64,000 nucleotides of DNA, from assembly GCA_025738555.1 (NCBI GenBank), contig JAOVFP010000001.1:6386001-6450000 (forward strand). The letters run 5' to 3'. The stretch comes from Cyathus striatus. Taxonomy: Eukaryota; Basidiomycota; Agaricomycetes; Agaricales; Nidulariaceae. The position numbers and the translations under genes were made by a program. The notes beneath the pieces were generated by a model. The model saw only the letters and a program-made list of their open reading frames with translations. It did no database searches and had not been told where the DNA came from. Numbering within the stretch: the stretch's first letter is position 1; the number at the start of each line of letters is the position of its first letter. Positions 56,559-64,000 of the stretch are shown here, piece after piece.

Positions 56559-59500
56559 ATGACTGACAATAGGTCCAGTACTCATATATTCTCTGGTGCG
56601 CAACAGGTCGATGCAAGAGGTGCAAACATAATTGCTATTGGCCGTGATCAAATCAATGTCTATAATAACAACATAAAAAATGAATATGAAATCTTGGAAA
56701 AACTTAAATTATTGAAGCCTGTTGATCATAACCTGCATTATCCACCTCCATGCATGGAAGGGACAAGGGTTACTACTCTGAATGAAATTTATGAGTGGCT
56801 AAATGATTTTGGTATGTATATTTATTGGTATATTCACAACAGAAGGCAAATCAACCACTCTTATAGATGAATCCACCCCAAACATGATGTGGATTATGGG
56901 CAGTCCTGGCTCTGGAAAATCTGCAATAGCTTCTACTCTGGTTGAAAAATCAAAGGATTGGGAGAGACTGGGTGGCCACCATTTCTTTAAGAGGGGCAAT
57001 AATGCCTTAGATGATGCTACTGTAGTTTGGAGAACAATAACTGCAGACTTGGCATCAAAATCAAAGTATTCCATTTTGAAGGAGCAAATTGCAGAACATC
57101 TTGATAATAGCTTCCCTCTTGGAAGAATTGAATGGCATTTCAAATACCTAATTAAAAATCCACTTACTGCTTGGCAAGAGAGTCTTACTAGATTCCCACC
57201 TATATTTATAATTGATGCACTAGATGAATGTCTATCATCAAAAGAGATCAAAAATACATTTGAAGGGACATTTGAAGGATGGACAGAACTTCCAAGACAT
57301 TACAAGTTAATTTTAACTGGAAGAGCAGGTTCAGAACCTAAAACTGTTAAAAACAAACAAAATTGCAGATTTATCAAACTTGAAACCAACTCTGAGCTTG
57401 ATCCAGAAATAAATGAAGACATTTATCATTTTTTAAAACATTTCTTTGAGATTCACCAAAAGGATCTGCGATTATATTCAATAGAAACAGAATTACAGAA
57501 AATGATGACAAAAGCTGCAGGATTATTTATATGGGCATCCACTGCAATGAAGTACATTACTACAAATACTAAGTTAAAAGAATCATCACCAAGAAAGAAG
57601 CTTAAACAAATTCTATCTGGTGCTGTAGACAATTCAGTTGACACACTCTATGAGCAAATCCTTCAGACATCATTTGGAAGATGGGATGATGACAGACAGG
57701 AAATTGTAAGACAGGTGTTGGCAACAATATATTTAGCCAAGTCTCCTCTATCTGAAGATGGTTTAGAATACTTTTTGAGATGTGGTAGTAATGATGACCA
57801 CATGAAAGAAGAAATTGAAAGAGTACTGAATTTCCTTCAGCCAGTTACAACAATTAGCAACAATAAAATAATGTTTCATCACTTATCATTTATTGAATTT
57901 ATGAGAAAATTTCCTAAAGATAAAGAATTCTCAATAAATAGTGAAAAGCACATTAATAGAATGGGAAAAGCAGTATTTCAAATTCTCAACAATAGACTAA
58001 AATTTAACATATGCAATATTGAATCATCATACATGAGGAATGAAGAAATTTATGACTTAGAAAAAAAAGTATCTGAGCATATACCAATGCATGTTCAATA
58101 TTGCTGTAAATATTGGAACTTACATTACATGGAAATGATTGAAATTGGAAAGAGTATATCAAGTTGTTTAGAGGAATTTCATATATTCATATATTGCAAA
58201 TTCTTGTACTGGCTGGAGGTTATGAGTATATTAAATGAGATGGAAGAAGTACAGGAAATGTTAAAAAAATATCACATTACATGAAAGTAAGTGGTAAATA
58301 CTTCTAACTGAACAAATATCTTACATTCCATTAGAAAGATGTGAAGGCATTCAAATTTATTGAGGATGGTGCAAAATTTGTTGCAAACTTCTATTTCCCC
58401 ATATCAAAAAGTATACCACACATATATCTGTCAGCACTAGCATTTGCCCCCCAAAATTCATTTATTGTAAGGCATTATTCATCCTCATTTCAAAATCTAC
58501 TGTCAATAAGAAAAGGAAGAGATATAAACTGGAATACCACATTATATAATATGTATTACAATGATTCAGGAGTGCTTTCTGTAGCCTTTTCACATGATGG
58601 AACTCAGGTAGTACTTGGCTCAGTAGATAAAACTATCAGAGTATGGAATGTGGAGAGTGGAAAAACCATTGCTGGACCATTTGAAGGCCACAGTGAAGCA
58701 GTGTCATCAGTAGCATTCTCTCCAGATGGGAAGCAAGTGATATCTGGCTCAGAAGATAAAACTGTCAGAGTATGGAATGTGGAGAGTGGAAAAACTATTG
58801 CTGGGCCACTTGGGGGCCACAGTAAAGCAGTGACATCAGTAGCATTCTCTCCAGATGGAAAACAAGTGATGTCTGGCTCATATGATCAAACTGTCAGAGT
58901 ATGGAATGTGGAGAGTGGAAAAACCATTGCTGGACCATTTGAAGGCCACAGTGAAGCAGTGACATCAGTGGCATTCTCTCCAGATGGAAAACAAGTGGTG
59001 TCTGGCTCAGAAGATAAAACCGTCAGAGTATGGAATGTAAACAGTGAAAAGACTATTGCTAGACCATTTGAAGGCCACAGCAAAGCAGTCACATCAGTAG
59101 CATTCTCTCCAGATGGGAAACAAGTGGTGTCTGGCTCACTTGATCAAACTGTCAGAGTATGGAATGTGCAGAGTGGAAAAACCATTTCTGGACCATCTGG
59201 AGGCCACAGTGAAGCAGTATCATCAGTATCATTCTCTCCAGATGGAAAACAAGTGATGTCTGGTTCATGGGATCAAACTGTCAGAGTATGGAATGTGGAG
59301 AGTGGAAAAACCATTGCTGGACCATTTGATGGTCACAGTTTACCAGTGACATCAGTAGCATTCTCTCCAGATGAAAAACAAGTGGTGTCTGGCTCAGAAG
59401 ATAAAACTGTCAGAGTATGGAATGTGGAGAGTGGGAAAACCATTGCTGGACCATTTGAAGGCCACAGTGAAGAAGTGACATCAGTGGCTTTCTCTCCAGA

Positions 59501-60515
59501 TGGCAAACAAGTGGTGTCTGGCTCACAGGATCAAACTGTCAGAGTATGGAATGTAGAGAGTAGAAAAACTATTGCAGGACCATTTGAAGGTCACAGAAAA
59601 GCAGTGTCATCAGTGGCATTCTCTCCAGATGGAAAACAAGTGGTATCTGGCTCATGGGATCAAACTATTAGAATATGGAATATGGAGACTGGAAAAACTA
59701 TTGCAGGACCATTTGCAGGCCACAGTTTATCAGTTAGATCAGTGGCATTCTCTCCAGATGGAAAACATGTGGTGTCTGGCTCATTTGATCAAACTGTCAG
59801 AGTATGGAATGTAGAGAGTGGAAAAACTATTGCTGGACCATTTGAAGGCCACAGTGAAGCAGTGACATCAGTAGCATTCTCTCCAGATGGAAAACAAGTG
59901 GTATCTGGCTCATCAGATCAAACTGTTAGGATATGGAATGTGGAGACTGGAAAAACTATTGCTGAATCATTTAAAGCTCTAGCTGATCATTCTGTTGAAC
60001 CACAGAGTAAATACACACTCTTAGACCATTATATAAAACTTCAGCTACTTGGAGGATATAAAGTGCTCAAATCTTGTTCTGAAGATGGCTGGGCAGAAGA
60101 AAAAAAACATAAATTATTATTTTGGGTTCCTACTCATTGTAGAGGACATCTGTGCAGTCTTGAAACAATTCAAATATTGTCAGATTTTGAAATGTGTCAG
60201 ATTGATTTAACCAATTTTGTATATGGACCCAACTGGACCCAATGTGAAACTGGCTCACCTATTCTTCCCAAAGATATTGAACTTTATGTAGCTCACATGT
60301 TCAAGTGTTCTGATGTTATAGAAGAAGACAATAAAAACATATACTCTGATTCCATTAATAATGATGAAGGGCAAGAAGACTCCAAACATTTTGGTACTCC
60401 AATGGAAGAACAAAAGAACATCTGTTTAAATTCATCTTTTTCTACCCAATTAGGTGTTTTACTGATAATTACTTTTTCTGTTTATATTATAGTAAAAATC
60501 ACCACTGAATATTGA
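56559..60515 (+). pseudogene. NACHT-WD40 NLR-type gene, copy 2 (single-base frameshift)
   Basis: Exons 56,559-56,811, 56,867-58,286 and 58,335-60,515. The first 55 bp intron is shared with copy 1. The second (48 bp, GTAAGT...TTAG) has no equivalent in copy 1. The N-terminus has GANIIAIGRDQINVYNNN; Walker A is GSPGSGKS and Walker B FIIDALDEC. Eleven WD40 blades follow, then the same C-terminal module and hydrophobic end LGVLLIITFSVYIIVK. Relative to copy 1, one base is missing in an A run at about 58,262-58,269, so exon 2 shifts frame 12-25 bases before the donor. With that base restored, both exon junctions fit. The rest of the frame is clean, so this is a very recent pseudogene, a sequencing or assembly error, or a gene using an unusual splice. 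Confidence 0.82.
58560..59985 (+). repeat. 129-bp WD40-coding repeat array, 11 blades
   Basis: Same 43-codon unit as at 5,650-7,720, but eleven blades. The variable residues differ from copy 1: after GH it uses SEAV, SKAV, SLPV, SLSV, RKAV and SEEV, and before the last D it uses E, Y, L, W, Q, F and S. The unit count and the order of variants therefore differ between paralogues while flanking domains stay alike. Confidence 0.9.
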
Positions 60516-60775
60516 TAGTATCTGTACTATGGAATCCCCTGTATTGTAATATATTCCACTACACATGATGACCAAAGGTGATGGTAATCAAACATTTTCC
60601 CCACACAAATGAGAATGGTCTTGCACATCATCTGGAATGTACCATATTGCCCACTGTTCTGAATGCCTTATAAATTTGGACATATGTTCTTTATAGTGTA
60701 TTGTACTGTGTAATAAAATTAGGGCTCATTATGTGATCTCAGTGACACAGTATAAGGTATTGTTCTTTGAAGCCA

Positions 60776-61438
60776 TGTCATATCCCATATTGCCAACCTC
60801 CAGACCTCTTGTCTATTACTCCACTTTTCCTTTTGTTACTCTGGACTTTGATTACACTTTTAACATTACTTATTGATTACTGTACATAGATTACTCTTGT
60901 TTCCTTTCTTCCATTCTACTGAGCTATCCCCTCAGTAAGGTAGTATACATCTCATAGTGAGTCACTTATCATTCTTAAGTATGCCACTATCAGTTTCACT
61001 TTACACTGCCATACATGCTCACTTCTCTGACATGTTTTATTATGTTTTATTAGTTCTAGTATTCATTCTATATATGCCTACCCTGACCATACTTCTCTGC
61101 TGGCTTTAGCCAGTGGCCTTTACTTACTCTGAGTCTCTAGTATTTAAGTAGTACTCAATTTGTACTTAGACTTCAGTTTCGTATTGAACTATGTCCTCAC
61201 CCTTCAGTCTGACTTGAGTTACATCTCTTGTCCCTTTGTCTCTCATCTTCTCTGAAGGGCTTGCCCTTACTCCAAAATCCAGGACTGGGAATCCCAGGGG
61301 CACAGCACATAAGCTGAAGCCAAAGTCCTACCCCCTGAGTTATTGTTCTCTGCCTTCATCTATTACTCACCTCTCATTTCTCCACAGTCACCCTCTCATA
61401 CTCTGCTGCCAAGTCAGACTAGGGGCATGGTCATGACA
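60776..61438 (-). mobile_element. Solo LTR, family 2, decayed, with AGCCA target duplication
   Basis: 663 bp, ends TGTCATATCCC and GGTCATGACA, flanked by AGCCA at 60,771-60,775 and 61,439-61,443. It is the inverted relative of 32,036-32,697. Where that copy has CG, this one mostly has TG or CA (for example ACCGTGCC there corresponds to ACCATGCC here). The flanking AGCCA is the same 5-mer as that of the Ty3 element, which may be chance. Confidence 0.88.
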
Positions 61439-61443
61439 AGCCA

Positions 61444-63240
61444 CATTTTTGTTAGAAAGATGATTCATTAATCTACAGAACACTTTGAGGGCTATGGAAT
61501 AGTTCAAAATTTCTCTGAACCATAACAGGTATGTAAAAATATCTGATGCAAAAGTTATAAATAAGCTATTCCAATTCCCCACTAAAAATTAGAGCAGTAA
61601 TTTTGACCACACATAATTAGCTCATGTGTTTCATCTTCTACTAATGAATATTATCCTCTACATGTGCTAATAACATACCTTTTGCATAATACTCATCTGA
61701 ATCAAATGCTATACATATATTTATATGTTACTGTAGTTCAGTACCAGTCTATATGGCATAAAATCATGTAATTTTTCATTCACTCAAGTCTGACATAAAG
61801 GAAGGCTCAAGAACCTATCATTATATCTTGGTACACAGATGCCTGTATCTTTTAGTATTTTGCTGTCATATAATAAATATATACCACATCATATGTCTAG
61901 AATATTATGAAGAAACACACACACTAATGACTTCTGTAAGCTATTTCATAGCTTGTATGTTACAGATGTAGCTGATGAACTACTGTATTGCTCTGTATGG
62001 AGGCAATGGTCATGTGTCATTCTGACCTCATTGTGTCACTAATTTGATAGTTTGTCATGCATCATGGCAGACCAGTTGCTTCATGGGGAGCATGACATAA
62101 AGGCCTGAATTTTCAAGAATAGCCAAAAATCCAAGAAAAAGCACAAATATATTCTCTACCTTGCTTGTTAAATGTAGTAAGTTACCATTTCATTCAATTC
62201 AACACAGGGTGAGCACTGTGACAGCAAAATCCACCATGAGCATTTGACACTCCTATGGATCTCACCATAACATTTGATCAACTTCAACAGTCCTCAACAA
62301 TACTCAACTAATAATGACTAAAAAGAACACACATGAACAAACCCAAATAGCATTATAAAACATTTTAATACAGCTACAAGAATTCCATGAGGTTTAAGTC
62401 TATTTTATGCTAGAAGAACCTTTGGTGCCTTGTGTGCTACTATCTGTCACACAGAACCCTTTTGGCACTTGGCCACCATGATGTGTGACAGGGCCAAATT
62501 TTGACATGACACAGGGCCTCCATGGCATGTGACTGTCAAATTGAATGAAATAATACAGTAAAAATTACTCCAAGGCTGCATTTTTCACCAGAGAAATTTC
62601 CACTCTTCATACACATATTGCAAAGTGTGTATATTATTTATTAACTCATACTCTGCATAACTTAAAATTTAATAGACAACACTCCAAGAAGCAGTATATT
62701 TATGTGAGAAGTTGGGGATTGCATCTCACCCTTGTCCAATGTCAAAGAGTTTGACTGAGGGGTCTGTAGGGTGAGTACTAATGAAGCTAACAGTGTTAAT
62801 ATTATATATATATATTGTTTACAGGCTACTATAGGGTAATTTGGACATGTCTATTATGCAAGAGCCCAAGCCACCCACCTTCAGCACTGGTAGACTCATA
62901 GATCACATTGTCAAGTTGATTGTATAAAGAATGAGATAAATACAAGTTAGTATTCTTAATAATATATGGTATACTCACCTGTATACCTGTATTTTAGGCC
63001 TTTTGTCTCATTGATAAGGTAAGTTTTCAATGCTTAATTTGATATTGTTGCCCATCTATTACCAAAAGGGACATTCCTCAACAAAATTTGCTTTGAAATA
63101 ACATCCCCCTCAATGAGCTAAGGTAGCTAAGAATCAGATTAAGTCCATTTTCAAGAATGTAAACAGCAAATCCTCATTTACCTTTGATATGTGGATGTCT
63201 AAGGTGGGGAATCCATATATTTCCATTGTTGTTCATTACA
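61444..63240. other. Interval without a supported gene
   Basis: AT-rich and CpG-poor. No ORF with a recognisable domain, no repeat boundary found. Confidence 0.55.
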
Positions 63241-63242
63241 TA

Positions 63243-63446
63243 TACCACCTCAGACAGGGTAAAATTGGGGAAGGGTAAATATGGTACAAACATATTTAGT
63301 TAAAATTTAGAATATGTTATCAAATATATTTGCCATACATATTTATAAACAATTTCAGAAAGAGAACATGATCATCATTCTAATTGTTAACAAAATCTGT
63401 TTGTACCATATTTACCTTACCCTGATTTGACCTTGTCTGAGGTGTA
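63243..63446. repeat. Small hairpin (MITE-like) element of about 200 bp
   Basis: The segment 63,248-63,297 (CCTCAGACAGGGTAAAAT...GGTAAATATGGTACAAAC) is the imperfect inverted copy of 63,389-63,441, with about 90 bp between them. The outer ends read ACCACCTCAGAC and GTCTGAGGTGTA. No clear target duplication. Confidence 0.6.
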
Positions 63447-63449
63447 CTG

Positions 63450-64000
63450 TACTATTTTGACCAGCTGTTTGCACCTATCTGAGTGTGATGGTGTGGTAGA
63501 GTAAACTCGAGGACATGTAGCAAGCATCACACCTGACTGATAGATATTAACTACAACAATCCTAGAATAGAGTAGTTAGTATGGTAACAGAGCAATGATA
63601 ACTTGGCTTAGTAGATTGAATATATTGGTTGACACTCCCAGTTGACTTTGTAGCTCAATGGACTCAGTATGTGCTTGCAGACTTAAAGTCAGAAAAAGGA
63701 AGGTGAAATTTCCCTCAAGTCCTAACTTGAGGTATATACATGAATGGTAATCGAAACAGAATAGCACATGTGTGCACTCATGTCACCAGAGCCCAGGGAA
63801 TTGGTAAGTAAAGAAAATCATATGAAATCAAAGGCTTGGATACAAAAGATTGTCATGTAAAAAGGAACAGGTAAGGTAACAAAAGTATGGTAAGAAAAGA
63901 GAACATGTTGGTAAAAGTGGAATGCAATAACTTACCACCCACAATACTCTTCAAACCAGTGCTCGACATTGGCGACTCTCTCTTGACATTACCAGCTAAC
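63450..64000. other. Interval without a supported gene
   Basis: No coding or structural signal seen up to the window edge. Confidence 0.5.

Overview
The window looks like repeat-rich nuclear DNA of a filamentous basidiomycete fungus, most likely an agaricomycete. The grounds are genes with many 45-60 bp introns, NACHT-WD40 NLR-type genes with near-identical 43-residue repeats, cysteine-cluster genes of the kind associated with KDZ transposons, a basidiomycete-type DDE transposase, and dense LTR elements. No rRNA or convincing tRNA gene was seen. The species cannot be fixed from the sequence.

Layout. (1) 1-8,296 is duplication unit 1: a broken minus-strand gene resembling the nuclear-pore membrane protein Ndc1, a spacer of about 1.9 kb, and an intact NACHT-WD40 gene (3,687-8,247). 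(2) 9,095-17,027 is a TIR-bounded element with a decayed CxC5/CxC6-like gene, a long minisatellite and a nested solo LTR. (3) 17,028-22,452 is mostly gene-free, with a solo LTR and a transposase fragment. (4) 22,453-27,660 is a shredded Ty1/copia element. It is interrupted by a 3.4 kb foldback element with arms of 1.2-1.3 kb and by a 739 bp LTR. (5) 27,660-34,150 holds satellite-like repeats and a second decayed CxC element carrying a 662 bp solo LTR. (6) 35,677-38,357 is a second Ndc1-like pseudogene. A near-intact TA-flanked DDE transposon (38,360-41,707) abuts it, followed by a spliced gene of unknown function (to 43,119). (7) 43,410-60,555 is duplication unit 2: an Ndc1-like pseudogene, the same spacer and a second NACHT-WD40 gene. 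It is split by an 8.8 kb Ty3/gypsy chromovirus-like element (45,810-54,607) whose two LTRs look identical and whose target duplication is AGCCA. (8) 60,556-64,000 has an old solo LTR and a small hairpin element, with no gene seen.

How it fits together. The cellular content is essentially a duplicated NLR locus; nearly everything else is mobile DNA. By eye the window alternates between CpG-normal DNA (about 1-3,780; 35,650-56,650; young elements) and strongly CpG-depleted DNA. The bodies of both NLR genes lie in the depleted class, while their promoters and first codons do not. Together with several stop codons that look like CGA-to-TGA changes, this suggests methylation-linked C-to-T decay of repeated DNA. 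The best candidate for an under-described system is the pair of NACHT-WD40 proteins. Each has a short conserved motif in place of a recognisable effector domain, an expanding homogenised repeat array, and a hydrophobic C-terminal segment like a tail anchor.
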